Positions 6,807 through 15,253 of a DNA stretch of 64,000 nt are shown piece by piece (position 1 is the stretch's first letter; every line of letters starts with the position of its first letter). The translations under genes and the position numbers were made by a program. The DNA comes from Gaiellasilicea sp963794385 (GTDB taxonomy: Bacteria > Actinomycetota > Thermoleophilia > Gaiellales > Gaiellaceae), in contig CAWCDT010000003.1 in the NCBI GenBank assembly GCA_963794385.1, forward strand, positions 62,001 through 126,000, in the 5' to 3' direction. Below the pieces are notes generated by a model, which did no database searches, was not told the origin of the DNA, and worked only from the letters and a program-made list of their open reading frames with translations.

Positions 6807-7567
6807 GAACGGTCCGGAACGTCGGTGAGCTGCGCCGCGAGCTCGGAGAGAGCACCGGCGCGATCGGGCTCGTACCGACCATGGGCGCGCTCCACGCCGG
6901 ACATGAGGCGCTGATCGGCGCCGCCCGGTCCGAGTGCGACACGGTCGTCGTCAGCCTTTTCGTCAACCCGGCCCAGTTCGACGAGAGCGCCGACCTCGCC
7001 GCCTACCCGCAGGACGAGGCCGCCGACGCCGAGCTCTGCGCCCGCGCGGGCGCCGACCTTCTCTTCGTGCCTGAGCAGGACGAGATCTACCCGCCCGGCT
7101 TCCAGACCTGGGTCGAGGTCGAAGAGCTTTCCCGCGGGCTCGAGGGGGAGCACCGGCCCGGGCACTTCCGCGGCGTCGCCACCATCTGCCTGAAGCTCTT
7201 CAACATCGTCCGTCCCGACCGCGTCTACTTCGGCCAGAAGGACGCGCAACAGGTCGCCGTGATCCGCCGGATGGTTCGTGATCTCAACCTCGACTTGAGG
7301 GTGAGATCGATCCCGACCGTGCGGGATTCCGACGGGCTCGCGCTCTCGTCCCGCAACGCCCGGCTCTCGCCGGCCGAGCGAGAGCTCGCCCTCGCGCTCC
7401 CCCGCGCCCTCGCGACCCGCGACCCGGCCGCCGCCCGCGCCGCGCTCGACGGGCTCGAGGTCGACTACGTCGAGGTCGCCGACTTCGACCCACCCGTCCT
7501 CGCCGCCGCTGTCCGCGTCGGCTCGACCCGCCTGATCGACAACGTCGTCCTCGAGGAGGAAGCATGA
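6803..7567 (+). CDS. panC: PanC, pantothenate synthetase
   Basis: PanC condenses pantoate with beta-alanine using ATP. The 254-residue protein has all signatures: LVPTMGALHAGH (the HxGH class motif), SLFVNPAQF, FRGVATICLKLFNIV, YFGQKDAQQ and SSRNARLS (the KMSKS-equivalent). It starts with GTG at 6803 inside a GTGA overlap with the preceding gene and ends in an ATGA overlap with panB, so the three genes form one translationally coupled operon. The C-terminal dimerisation part is slightly short compared with the usual about 280 residues. Assignment is certain. Confidence 0.97.
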   Translation: MRTVRNVGELRRELGESTGAIGLVPTMGALHAGHEALIGAARSECDTVVVSLFVNPAQFDESADLAAYPQDEAADAELCARAGADLLFVPEQDEIYPPGFQTWVEVEELSRGLEGEHRPGHFRGVATICLKLFNIVRPDRVYFGQKDAQQVAVIRRMVRDLNLDLRVRSIPTVRDSDGLALSSRNARLSPAERELALALPRALATRDPAAARAALDGLEVDYVEVADFDPPVLAAAVRVGSTRLIDNVVLEEEA

Positions 7568-8466
7568 CCACACGCCCCAGCAAGCCCGCCCCCGGCACGC
7601 CCGCGCCCGGCAAGCTGCCGCTGACCGAGCTCGCCGAGCTGAAGGCGCGCCGCCAGCCGATCGCGATGGTGACCGCCTACGACGCACCTTCCGGTCGGCT
7701 GGCCGACGCCGCCGGCGCCGACATCATCCTCGTCGGCGACTCGGCCGCGATGACCGTGCTCGGCCACGACTCGACCGTGCCCGCGACGATGGACGAGATG
7801 ATCGTGCTGACCCGCGCGGTCAACCGGGGCGCCCGGCGTCCGCTCGTCGTGGCGGACATGCCGTTCGGCTCGTTCCAGGTCTCCGACGAGGAGGCGTTGC
7901 ACAACGCGATTCGCTTCGTCAAGGAGGCCGCGGCCGACGCCGTCAAGCTCGAAGGGGCCGGCCCGATGCTGTCGCGTGTGCAGGCGCTCGTCGGCGCCGG
8001 CATCCCCGTGATGGGCCACCTCGGGCTGACGCCCCAGTCGGCGACGATGCTCGGGGGCTTCAAGGCCCAGGGCAGGACGGCCGCGAAGGCGGTGCGGCTC
8101 TACGAGGACGCGCTCGCGCTGGAGGCAGCCGGCTGCTTCGCGATCGTGCTAGAGGCGGTGCCCGCGCCGGTCGCCGCCCGGATCACGCAGGCGCTGACGG
8201 TGCCGACGATCGGCATCGGCGCCGGGGTCGAGTGCGACGGGCAGGTCCTCGTCTGGCACGACCTGCTCGGCCTGTACGAGGGCCGCTCGCCGCGGTTCGT
8301 CAAGCAGTACGCAGATCTGGCGGCCGAGATTGTGCGAGCCGTCTCGACCTATGTGGAGGACGTGCGCGAGCGACGCTTCCCGGAGGAGCAGCACACATAC
8401 GCCATGCCCGACGAGGAGCTGGCCCTCTTCGAGGGTGCGTTAGAAGACGTAGGAGAACGCCGCTAG
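7564..8466 (+). CDS. panB: PanB, 3-methyl-2-oxobutanoate hydroxymethyltransferase
   Basis: PanB converts 2-ketoisovalerate to ketopantoate with methylene-tetrahydrofolate, the first committed step to CoA. The 300-residue TIM-barrel protein shows MVTAYDAPSGRLADAAG, ILVGDSAAMTVLGHDST (metal-binding Asp), VVADMPFGSFQ, AVKLEGAG, MGHLGLTPQS and TIGIGAG. A Pro/Ala-rich N-terminal tail of about 18 residues precedes the barrel. Translation is coupled to panC (ATGA). The last 27 bp overlap the convergent Yip1-family gene. With panC and the downstream coaE at 30.8 kb, several CoA-pathway genes lie in this window. Certain. Confidence 0.97.
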   Translation: MTTRPSKPAPGTPAPGKLPLTELAELKARRQPIAMVTAYDAPSGRLADAAGADIILVGDSAAMTVLGHDSTVPATMDEMIVLTRAVNRGARRPLVVADMPFGSFQVSDEEALHNAIRFVKEAAADAVKLEGAGPMLSRVQALVGAGIPVMGHLGLTPQSATMLGGFKAQGRTAAKAVRLYEDALALEAAGCFAIVLEAVPAPVAARITQALTVPTIGIGAGVECDGQVLVWHDLLGLYEGRSPRFVKQYADLAAEIVRAVSTYVEDVRERRFPEEQHTYAMPDEELALFEGALEDVGERR

Positions 8467-9054
8467 AAAGAGCGCGACGAGGGCGAGCGCCGCGAGCGAG
8501 CGCCACCAGGTCCAGCCGTGGACGGCGCGGACGCCGATCACGAGGAGCACGACCGACCAGAGGGCGAAGCCGACCGCGAGCCCGTCGAGCAGGGTCGCGG
8601 CGGCGCCCTCGTCTGAGCCGCCGCGCCGGAAGACGTCGCTACCGAACGCGGCGAGCTGGAGCGGCCAGACGACGAACAGCGAGAGGGCCAACGGCGCGAG
8701 CGAGAAGGCGAGCACGTGCCGCGCGCGGCGAAACGAGCCGGCGCTTCCGAGTCCCCGCGCGCCCAGGTAGAGGGCGCCGCCGACGATGAAGTACCCCGAG
8801 AACGCGACGAACGCGCCTGCGATGACGGCCCAGAGCGCCACGACCAGGCCGTCGTAGAGAGGATCGTCGTAGAGGGTGCGGGCCGTGCTCGAGCCGAGCG
8901 CGGCCGCGATTCCTGCGAGCGAGGTGAGGAGCAGCACCGGCTCCGAGCGTGCGTCCACGTCCTCCTGCGACTCGTCGCGCAGCGCGACGAAGACCGAGCG
9001 GGGCGACAACAGGACGGCGGGCACACGGAGCCACCACTCGCGGTCGTGATCCAT
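8440..9054 (-). CDS. Yip1-domain integral membrane protein
   Basis: A 204-residue membrane protein with five or six hydrophobic segments. A short cytoplasmic start (MDHDREWWLRVPAVLLSPR) carries the WWxRVPxVLLSPRxVF pattern often seen in bacterial Yip1-family proteins; the membrane segments follow (LLLTSLAGIAAALG, VVALWAVIAGAFVAFSGYFI, FSLAPLALSLFVVWPLQLAA, ALWSVVLLVIGVRAV, SLAALALVALFLAAFSYVF). Start ATG 9054 was preferred; an in-frame GTG at 9069 is possible. No enzymatic residues are evident and the role in bacteria is unknown. It overlaps panB at the 3' end and is divergent from the thioesterase gene, 48 bp away. Confidence 0.78.
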   Translation of the reverse strand: MDHDREWWLRVPAVLLSPRSVFVALRDESQEDVDARSEPVLLLTSLAGIAAALGSSTARTLYDDPLYDGLVVALWAVIAGAFVAFSGYFIVGGALYLGARGLGSAGSFRRARHVLAFSLAPLALSLFVVWPLQLAAFGSDVFRRGGSDEGAAATLLDGLAVGFALWSVVLLVIGVRAVHGWTWWRSLAALALVALFLAAFSYVF

Positions 9055-9102
9055 CGCGCCGTGATCCACGCGCCGAGCGTACCCACTTGCTACGTTCGCC
9101 CC

Positions 9103-9501
9103 GTGGACGCAGCGCTGACCGAGCAGCTGCGTGCGGCGATGCCCTACGCCGGCACGCTCGGCCTCGAATTGCTGGCGGCGTCGACCGACGAAGTTCGCGG
9201 TCAAGTCGTGTGGGAAGAGCGGCTGACGACCGCCGGGGGCCTCATGCACGGCGGCGTGCTGATGGGGCTCGCGGATGCAGTCGGCGCCTACTGCGCCTTC
9301 CTGAACCTGCCCGACGGCTCAACCACGACGGCGACGATCGAGTCGAAGACGAACTTCTTCTCCGCAGTCCGCTCGGGGCCGGTCGAGGCGCGCTCGCGCC
9401 CGCTCCACCGCGGCAGCCGGACGATCGTGGTCGAGACCGACCTGTACGACGACGGCGGCAAGCACGTGGCGCGGGTCACGCAGACCCAGGCCGTCCTCTG
9501 A
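9103..9501 (+). CDS. PaaI-type hotdog-fold thioesterase
   Basis: A 132-residue single hotdog domain predicted to hydrolyse acyl- or aryl-CoA thioesters. The signature TAGGLMHGGVLMGLADAVGAY gives the His/Gly motif on the central helix, followed by TTATIESKTNFF and PLHRGSRTIVVETDLYDDGG. GTG at 9103 was chosen because longer readings extend into the divergent Yip1 gene. It is followed after 2 bp by a lipoprotein gene, suggesting co-transcription. The specific acyl substrate cannot be read from sequence; phenylacetyl-CoA and 4-hydroxybenzoyl-CoA thioesterases share the fold. Confidence 0.88.
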   Translation: MDAALTEQLRAAMPYAGTLGLELLAASTDEVRGQVVWEERLTTAGGLMHGGVLMGLADAVGAYCAFLNLPDGSTTTATIESKTNFFSAVRSGPVEARSRPLHRGSRTIVVETDLYDDGGKHVARVTQTQAVL

Positions 9502-9503
9502 CG

Positions 9504-10043
9504 ATGCGGCGTTTGCCGGCGCTCCTCGCCGTACTGCTCGCGGCCGCGTGCGGCGGTGACGACGAGTCGGCGACGGAGACGGTCACGATCACAACGGCAA
9601 CGACGGTCACGATCACCGAAACGACGACCGAGACAACCGCGACGACCGGGACGACGACGTCTGGCGGCACCGCGTGGGAAGGCCTGCAGGAGCCGCTGCC
9701 CGAGGACGGCACGCTCCCGGTGGACGACTTCAACGCCTACGCCGAGAGCGTCGACGAGCCCTGGGAGCGCGACCTCGCAGGTGTCACGAACGAGTTCCTG
9801 GGCGACGCTGCGAGCGATGCCCAGAACCGCTCGTTCCAGGCGACGTCGGCCGGAGAGGGAAGCAGTGCGACCGCCTCGCTCCTGCTCGACGGTCTCCTCG
9901 ACGACTCGGTCCGGTCGCGCAAGTACGACTTCACCCTGAGCCGGCGCCAGGACGGCACGTGGCGGATCGACACGGCGCAGTGGTCGCAGCGCTGCCAGCA
10001 GGGCCGCGGGCATCAGAACTTCTCGCCCGCGCTCTGCGTCTGA
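9504..10043 (+). CDS. Secreted lipoprotein of unknown function with Thr-rich linker
   Basis: The 179-residue product has a classic lipoprotein signal: MRRLPALLAVLLAAACGG with the lipobox cysteine at about residue 16. An extracellular Thr-rich low-complexity linker of about 35 residues (TETVTITTATTVTITETTT) follows, then a folded domain containing WEGLQEPLPEDGTLPVDDFN and a C-terminal WRIDTAQWSQRCQQGRGHQN. I do not recognise the domain. It is predicted to be anchored on the outer face of the cytoplasmic membrane. It is the last gene before a hairpin that probably ends transcription from both sides. Confidence 0.8.
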   Translation: MRRLPALLAVLLAAACGGDDESATETVTITTATTVTITETTTETTATTGTTTSGGTAWEGLQEPLPEDGTLPVDDFNAYAESVDEPWERDLAGVTNEFLGDAASDAQNRSFQATSAGEGSSATASLLLDGLLDDSVRSRKYDFTLSRRQDGTWRIDTAQWSQRCQQGRGHQNFSPALCV

Positions 10044-10046
10044 TGT

Positions 10047-10080
10047 TTGACCGGTAATCGGCGCGGTGATTGCCGGTCAA
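10047..10080. terminator. Bidirectional hairpin between convergent genes
   Basis: TTGACCGGTAATC and GATTGCCGGTCAA form a 13-bp stem with one non-complementary (G-T) position and an 8-base loop. It lies between the lipoprotein stop (10043) and the stop of the convergent MFS gene (10085). It is the only structured element in this 41-bp gap. No long U-run is present, as is usual for high-GC actinobacterial terminators. Function is inferred from position. Confidence 0.6.
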
Positions 10081-10084
10081 TCAT

Positions 10085-11731
10085 CTAGCCCGCCGCCGGG
10101 TCGCGCGCGGCGACGAGACGGTCGAGCGCGTCCTTGCTGAGCCGGTTTCCCGTCACCTCGGCCAGGAACGGCCCGCGGCCGAGCGTCCGGAGCAGCACAG
10201 GCTCGAGCGCGGTCACGGTCGCGTTGCGAGGAAGGTCGAGGATGAGCGCTGCCTCGCCGAAGGTCTGGTCGGGGCCGAGCTCGGCCACCGCCGCGCCGTC
10301 GCGGCTGACGGCGACGCGTCCCTCGGTGATCACGTAGACCACGTCGCCGTCGTCCCCCTGCCGCACGATCGCCTCGCCCGCGGCGGCACGCTGCTCTCCG
10401 AGCGACGAGGCGAGCCGGCGCAGGGCCGCATACGACAGCGGCGCGAAGATGACCGTTCGCCGCAGCAGCTCGAGCTCGTCGGCACGTACCGCCATGCCGT
10501 CGTCGATGTGCCCGAGCGGGCGATGGGCGAGGACGGCGAGGAACGGGAGGAGAACGCCGACGGCGATCATCGCTCCCCGCGAGCCCAGCAGCTCGAGCAC
10601 GACCGGCGCAGTCAGGCAGCCGAGCCCGACAGCGACGATCAAGACGAGCTCGAAGAGGCCGAAGACACGACCGAGCAGGCGGTCCTCGACGTGCTCCTGC
10701 ATGCTCGTGAAGCCCGAGACGTCGAGCAGGCTATTGGCGAAACCGGAAGCGGCGAGGGCGACGAGGGCGACGCCGGTCTCGGGCCAGATCCCGATCAGTG
10801 CGAGCGGCAACCCCCAACCGGCGAGCGAGAGCTGGAAGGGCCGGCCCAGGCCACCGCGGCCGACGAGCGAGATCCCCGCGAGCGCGCCGGCGACCCCGCC
10901 GACGCCGAACGCCGCCATGAGCGTGCCCACACCGGGCTCCCCGATCCCGAGCACGTCGATTGCGACGACGACGACCAGCACGCTGAGCGCCCCGCGCACG
11001 AACGCCTGGGCGCCGAAGAGTGCGACGACGAGCCGCACCGGACGGTTGCGGGCGAGCGCCCGCGCACCCTCGCGCAACTCCCCCACGACTCCAGGATGCG
11101 TGACCGCGCCGGCCGGCGGTGAGCCGGCCCGGATCCCGGCGATCGCGGCGAACGAGAGCAGCGAGATCGCGCCGCACGTCGCGAAGACCGCGGCCGGTTC
11201 CGATACTGCGAGCAGAACCGCGGCCGCCAGGGGCCCGGCCAACACGGCGATCGACTCGAGCGAGAGCGCCGCCACGTTCGAAGCGGCGAGCTCTCGGGGC
11301 GACCGCGCCAGCAGCGGCACCAACGCGAGGTGGCACGGCCGGTGCGCGGCCAGCGGCACCGCGGCCAGCACGGCCGACAGGTAGACGACGACTGGAGCGG
11401 CGTCGAGCGCGAGCGCCGTCGCCGCGGCCAGGCAGGCGGCCGCTCGAACGAGATGAACCGCGAGGAGGATGCGCTCGCGGCGATAACGGTCGCCGACGAC
11501 GGCGACGAAGGGAGCGACGAACGCGCTCGGCACCATCCGGGCGAAAAGCACCAGCCCGACCGCTTCCGCTCCGTTGGCCTCGTAGGCGACGACGCTCAGC
11601 GCCACGAGCGAGGCCCACTCCGCCGCGTGGAAGCCACCCCATGCCAGCTCCGCCCGGCGGAGGGCGCGATTGCTCCACAGCTCGCGTAGTGCTGCTAGTC
11701 GCCCGCTGCTCGTTGTCGTCCCCGCCGCCAC
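10085..11731 (-). CDS. MFS transporter fused to a C-terminal cyclic-nucleotide-binding domain
   Basis: The 548-residue protein has an N-terminal major-facilitator-type domain of about 12 membrane helices (residues about 10-410, with GDRYRRERILL as the loop 2-3 basic motif). A Crp-type cNMP-binding domain follows at about 420-540 (GEAIVRQGDDGDVVYVITEG, then TFGEAALILDLPRNATVTAL, the phosphate-binding cassette region). This implies a transporter whose activity responds to a cyclic nucleotide, or a membrane sensor. The start is GTG at 11731. It follows the MBL-like gene by 35 bp and may belong to the uvrA transcript. The transported substrate is unknown. Confidence 0.87.
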   Translation of the reverse strand: MAAGTTTSSGRLAALRELWSNRALRRAELAWGGFHAAEWASLVALSVVAYEANGAEAVGLVLFARMVPSAFVAPFVAVVGDRYRRERILLAVHLVRAAACLAAATALALDAAPVVVYLSAVLAAVPLAAHRPCHLALVPLLARSPRELAASNVAALSLESIAVLAGPLAAAVLLAVSEPAAVFATCGAISLLSFAAIAGIRAGSPPAGAVTHPGVVGELREGARALARNRPVRLVVALFGAQAFVRGALSVLVVVVAIDVLGIGEPGVGTLMAAFGVGGVAGALAGISLVGRGGLGRPFQLSLAGWGLPLALIGIWPETGVALVALAASGFANSLLDVSGFTSMQEHVEDRLLGRVFGLFELVLIVAVGLGCLTAPVVLELLGSRGAMIAVGVLLPFLAVLAHRPLGHIDDGMAVRADELELLRRTVIFAPLSYAALRRLASSLGEQRAAAGEAIVRQGDDGDVVYVITEGRVAVSRDGAAVAELGPDQTFGEAALILDLPRNATVTALEPVLLRTLGRGPFLAEVTGNRLSKDALDRLVAARDPAAG

Positions 11732-11766
11732 TCATGGGCGAGGATCGCAGCGTCGCGGCTCCGCGT

Positions 11767-12357
11767 CTATGGGGTTGCGAGGACCCTGGCCAGCTCGCGC
11801 TGCCCATGCTCGAGCACGGGCCGTCCGTGCGAGACGAGCACACGCTCGACCGGCAGATCCAGGAGCGGCCGCAGCGACTCGCGCAGATCGGCGTGCGTCC
11901 CCTTCCCCATCCACCGCTCGGGGCAGAGGCGGAGCGGATCGTCGGTCGCGCGCGGCTTGGCGCCGGCGCCGAGCAGGACATCGCCGACAACCACGGCCCG
12001 CTGATCGGGCAGCCAGTAGACGACCTCGGAGGCCCGCGGTGTCTGGAGCACCTGGATCCCGGCGGGCAGGGTCGCGTCGGGCTCTGCGACATCCGTGACC
12101 TCGATGCCACGGTTCGCAAGCGGCTTGGCCGACCGCGATCCCGCCCAGACGCGGCCGGCTCGGAGCTTCGCGCCGTCGCGGGCGTGCCAGTAGACCGTGT
12201 AGAGGACGTGGCCGGGCGTGCGCAGCTCCGCGGGAGGATCGAGCGGGTCGATCAGGACGAGCCCGTCGGCGGTGTCGATCGCGACCCATCCGACCTCTTC
12301 CTCCCAGTCCTCGTGCCAGACGGCGAAGCGGCGGAGGCCCGGAGCGAGCTGCTCCAT
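11767..12357 (-). CDS. Metallo-beta-lactamase-fold-like protein with a degenerate metal site
   Basis: A 196-residue protein with the outline of an MBL-fold hydrolase: WVAIDTADGLVLIDPL as the first strand pair, VVGDVLLGAG near the second half, and LVSHGRPVLEHGQREL at the C-terminus. The HxHxDH zinc motif is absent: the corresponding loop reads HVLYTVYWHARDGAKL, keeping one His and one Asp. It may bind one metal or none. The ATG overlaps the uvrA stop (TGATG), so it is translationally coupled to uvrA, an unusual partner. Function unknown. Confidence 0.72.
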   Translation of the reverse strand: MEQLAPGLRRFAVWHEDWEEEVGWVAIDTADGLVLIDPLDPPAELRTPGHVLYTVYWHARDGAKLRAGRVWAGSRSAKPLANRGIEVTDVAEPDATLPAGIQVLQTPRASEVVYWLPDQRAVVVGDVLLGAGAKPRATDDPLRLCPERWMGKGTHADLRESLRPLLDLPVERVLVSHGRPVLEHGQRELARVLATP

Positions 12358-15194
12358 CAGGCGGCTGCGGCCGCCGGCGCGGCGAGCACCTGGCGCAGGA
12401 ACATCCCAGTGAACGAGCCCTCGACCTCGGCGACCTGCTCGGGCGTGCCGGCCGCGATCAGCTCGCCGCCCGCCTCGCCGCCCTCCGGACCGAGGTCGAC
12501 GACCCAGTCGGCCTGCTTGATCACGTCGAGGTTGTGCTCGATCACGAGCACGGTATTACCGGCGTCGACGAGCCGCTGGAGCACCTCGAGCAGCTTCTCG
12601 ATATCGGCGAAGTGGAGCCCCGTCGTCGGCTCGTCGAGGATGTAGAGCGTCCGTCCGGTCGCGACCTTGCACAGCTCGGCCGCGAGCTTCACACGCTGCG
12701 CCTCGCCGCCGGAGAGCGTGGTCGCAGGCTGGCCGAGCTTGATGTAGTCGAGGCCGACGTCGTGCAGCGTCTGCAGCCGGCGGCGCAGCTTCGGGATCTT
12801 GGCGAAGAAGGCGAGCGCCTCCTCGACCGACATCTCGAGCACGTCGGCGATCGACTTGCCCTTGAAGCGCACCTCCAGTGTCTCTTTGTTGTACCGATGT
12901 CCGTGACAGGTCTCACACGGGACGTACACGTCGGGCAGGAAGTGCATCTCGATCTTGATCGTCCCGTCGCCCTTGCACGTCTCGCAGCGACCGCCGCGAA
13001 CGTTGAAGGAGAAGCGGCCGGGCTTGTAGCCGCGCACCTTCGCCTCGGGCGTGAGCGAGTAGAGCTCGCGGATGTGCGTGAAGAGATCGATGTAGGTGGC
13101 CGGGTTCGAGCGCGGCGTCCGCCCGATCGGCTTCTGGTCGATGTCGATCACCTTGTCGAAGACCTCGATCCCCTCGACCTCGTCGTGCGCGCCCGGCTTC
13201 ACCCGCATCCGGTTGAGGCGGTTCGCGAGCGCCTTGTAGACGATCTCGTTCACGAGCGTCGACTTGCCCGAGCCGGAGACGCCGGTGACCGTGACGAACT
13301 TGCCGACAGGGATGTCGACGTCGATTCCCTTCAGGTTGTGCTCGGCCGCGCCGCGGACAGTGAAGCGGCCGCGGTCGTCCTCCCGCCGCGGCGGCACCGC
13401 GATCCGCCGCTCGCCGGAGAGGTATTGCCCCGTGATCGACTCCGGCGTCTGCATCACCTTCGCGGCCGAGCCCTCGGCGACGACGTAGCCGCCGTGCTCG
13501 CCTGCGCCCGGGCCCATGTCGACCAGGTGGTCGGCGGTGCGCATCATCTGCTCGTCGTGCTCGACGACGAGGACGGTGTTGCCCAGGCTCTTCAGCCGCT
13601 GGAGCGTGTCGATCAGCTTGCCGTTGTCGCGCTGGTGCAGGCCGATCGAAGGCTCGTCGAGGATGTAGAGGACGCCGACGAGCTGCGAGCCGATCTGGGT
13701 CGCGAGCCGAAGCCGCTGCGCCTCGCCGCCGGAGAGCGTCTTCGCGGCGCGGTCGAGCTGGAGGTAGCCGACGCCGACGTTGTCGAGGAAGGTGAGCCGC
13801 TCGCGGATCTCCTTGACGATCCGGTGGCCGATCAGCTGCTCGGTCGGCGTCAGGTCGAGCTCGTCGAGGAAGCGCAGCGCGCGCGTCACCGACATGCGCG
13901 TGAACTCGTGGATCGAGTTGCCGCCGACCGTGACCGCGAGCACCTCCGGCTTCAGCCGCGCGCCCTTGCAGGTCGGACAAGGTCGGAAGCTCATGTACTC
14001 CTCGATCCGCTCCCGCTGCTGCGCCGAGTCGGTCTCCTTGTAGCGCCGCTCGAGCGAGGCGACGATGCCCTCGAAGGCCATCGTGTACGAGCGCCGCCGA
14101 CCCATCCGGTTGCGGTACTGGACATAGAGCTTGTCGCCCTTCGTGCCATAGAGGAAGAGATCTTGCTGCTCCGTCGTGAGCTCGTTCCAGGGCGTGTCGG
14201 GGTCGATCTCGTACCGGTCGCAGATCGCCTGGACGATCGAGTCGTAGAAGCCGCCGTTCCCCACCGACCACGGCACGAGCGCGCCGTCACCGACCGAGAC
14301 CGTCGCGTCGGGGACGATCAGATCCGGGTCGATCTCGAGCTGCGAGCCGAGCCCGGTGCAGCGCGGGCAGGCGCCGTGCGGCGAGTTGAAGGAGAAAATG
14401 CGCGGCTGCAGCTCGGGCAGCGAGACGCCGTGCTCCGGGCACGCGAACTTCTCGGAGAACAACATCGGCTGGCCATCGACTACGTCGATGGCTACAAGCC
14501 CGTCAGCAAGGGCAGCTGCTGTTTCCACGGACTGGGTGAGGCGCTGCCTTAGGTCGGGCTTCATGACGAGCCGGTCGACCACGACCTCGATCTCGTGCTT
14601 GAACTTCTTGTCGAGGACGATCTCCTCCTCGAGCAGCCGCTGCTCGCCGTCGACCTTGACCCGCGTGAAGCCGTCGGCGCGCAGCTCGTCGAGCACGTCG
14701 CGGAACTCGCCCTTGCGGTCGCGTACGACGGGGGCGTTGACGGTGAACTTCGTTCCCTCCGGCAGCGCGAGGATCTGCTCCACGATCTGGTCGAGGCTCT
14801 GCCCGGCAATCGGGCGCCCGCAGACCGGACAGTGCGGCCGGCCGACGCGTGCATAGAAGAGGCGCAGGTAGTCGTAGATCTCCGTGACGGTGCCGACCGT
14901 CGAGCGCGGGTTGCGGGAGGTCGTCTTCTGGTCGATCGAGATCGCCGGCGAGAGCCCGTCGATCGAGTCGACGTCGGGCTTCTCCATCATCTGCAGGAAC
15001 TGGCGCGCGTACGCGGAGAGGCTCTCGACGTAGCGGCGCTGGCCCTCGGCGTAGATCGTGTCGAAGGCGAGCGAAGACTTGCCGGAGCCCGAGAGCCCGG
15101 TGATGCAGACGAGGGCGTTCCGCGGCAGCCGGACGTCGATGTCCTTGAGGTTGTGCTCGCGGGCCCCGTGGACGATCAGCTCGTCGGCGGCCAT
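12357..15194 (-). CDS. uvrA: UvrA, excinuclease ABC subunit A
   Basis: UvrA is the damage-recognition ATPase of nucleotide excision repair, loading UvrB at lesions. The 945-residue protein has two ABC modules: Walker A GLSGSGKSSLAFDTIYAEG (about 32) and GVSGSGKSTLVNEIVY (about 640), signatures KTLSGGEAQRLRLATQIGS and TTLSGGEAQRVKLA, and zinc-binding CPVCGRPI, CPEHGV...CPRCTGLG and CETCKGDG...CETCHGH clusters. Length is standard. The start at 15194 lies only a few bases from the predicted transcription start, with a LexA box immediately upstream. The downstream MBL-like gene is coupled to its stop. No frameshifts over 2.8 kb. Confidence 0.99.
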   Translation of the reverse strand: MAADELIVHGAREHNLKDIDVRLPRNALVCITGLSGSGKSSLAFDTIYAEGQRRYVESLSAYARQFLQMMEKPDVDSIDGLSPAISIDQKTTSRNPRSTVGTVTEIYDYLRLFYARVGRPHCPVCGRPIAGQSLDQIVEQILALPEGTKFTVNAPVVRDRKGEFRDVLDELRADGFTRVKVDGEQRLLEEEIVLDKKFKHEIEVVVDRLVMKPDLRQRLTQSVETAAALADGLVAIDVVDGQPMLFSEKFACPEHGVSLPELQPRIFSFNSPHGACPRCTGLGSQLEIDPDLIVPDATVSVGDGALVPWSVGNGGFYDSIVQAICDRYEIDPDTPWNELTTEQQDLFLYGTKGDKLYVQYRNRMGRRRSYTMAFEGIVASLERRYKETDSAQQRERIEEYMSFRPCPTCKGARLKPEVLAVTVGGNSIHEFTRMSVTRALRFLDELDLTPTEQLIGHRIVKEIRERLTFLDNVGVGYLQLDRAAKTLSGGEAQRLRLATQIGSQLVGVLYILDEPSIGLHQRDNGKLIDTLQRLKSLGNTVLVVEHDEQMMRTADHLVDMGPGAGEHGGYVVAEGSAAKVMQTPESITGQYLSGERRIAVPPRREDDRGRFTVRGAAEHNLKGIDVDIPVGKFVTVTGVSGSGKSTLVNEIVYKALANRLNRMRVKPGAHDEVEGIEVFDKVIDIDQKPIGRTPRSNPATYIDLFTHIRELYSLTPEAKVRGYKPGRFSFNVRGGRCETCKGDGTIKIEMHFLPDVYVPCETCHGHRYNKETLEVRFKGKSIADVLEMSVEEALAFFAKIPKLRRRLQTLHDVGLDYIKLGQPATTLSGGEAQRVKLAAELCKVATGRTLYILDEPTTGLHFADIEKLLEVLQRLVDAGNTVLVIEHNLDVIKQADWVVDLGPEGGEAGGELIAAGTPEQVAEVEGSFTGMFLRQVLAAPAAAAA

Positions 15195-15203
15195 GGCTGA
15201 GCC

Positions 15204-15228
15204 ATTCTATCGAGCGAACATGTGTTCG
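15204..15228 (-). promoter_or_regulatory. uvrA promoter: -10 element and LexA (SOS) box
   Basis: On the minus strand a -10 hexamer TAGAAT (15204-15209) sits 9 bp upstream of the uvrA ATG, giving a nearly leaderless message. Six bases further upstream, CGAACACATGTTCG (15215-15228) matches the Gram-positive/actinobacterial LexA consensus GAAC-N4-GTTC with flanking C/G. LexA bound here would block the promoter, so uvrA should be DNA-damage inducible. The match is seen directly; regulation is inferred. Confidence 0.82.
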
Positions 15229-15253
15229 TCCAGGGCTGGAGTAGCGTCGGGCG

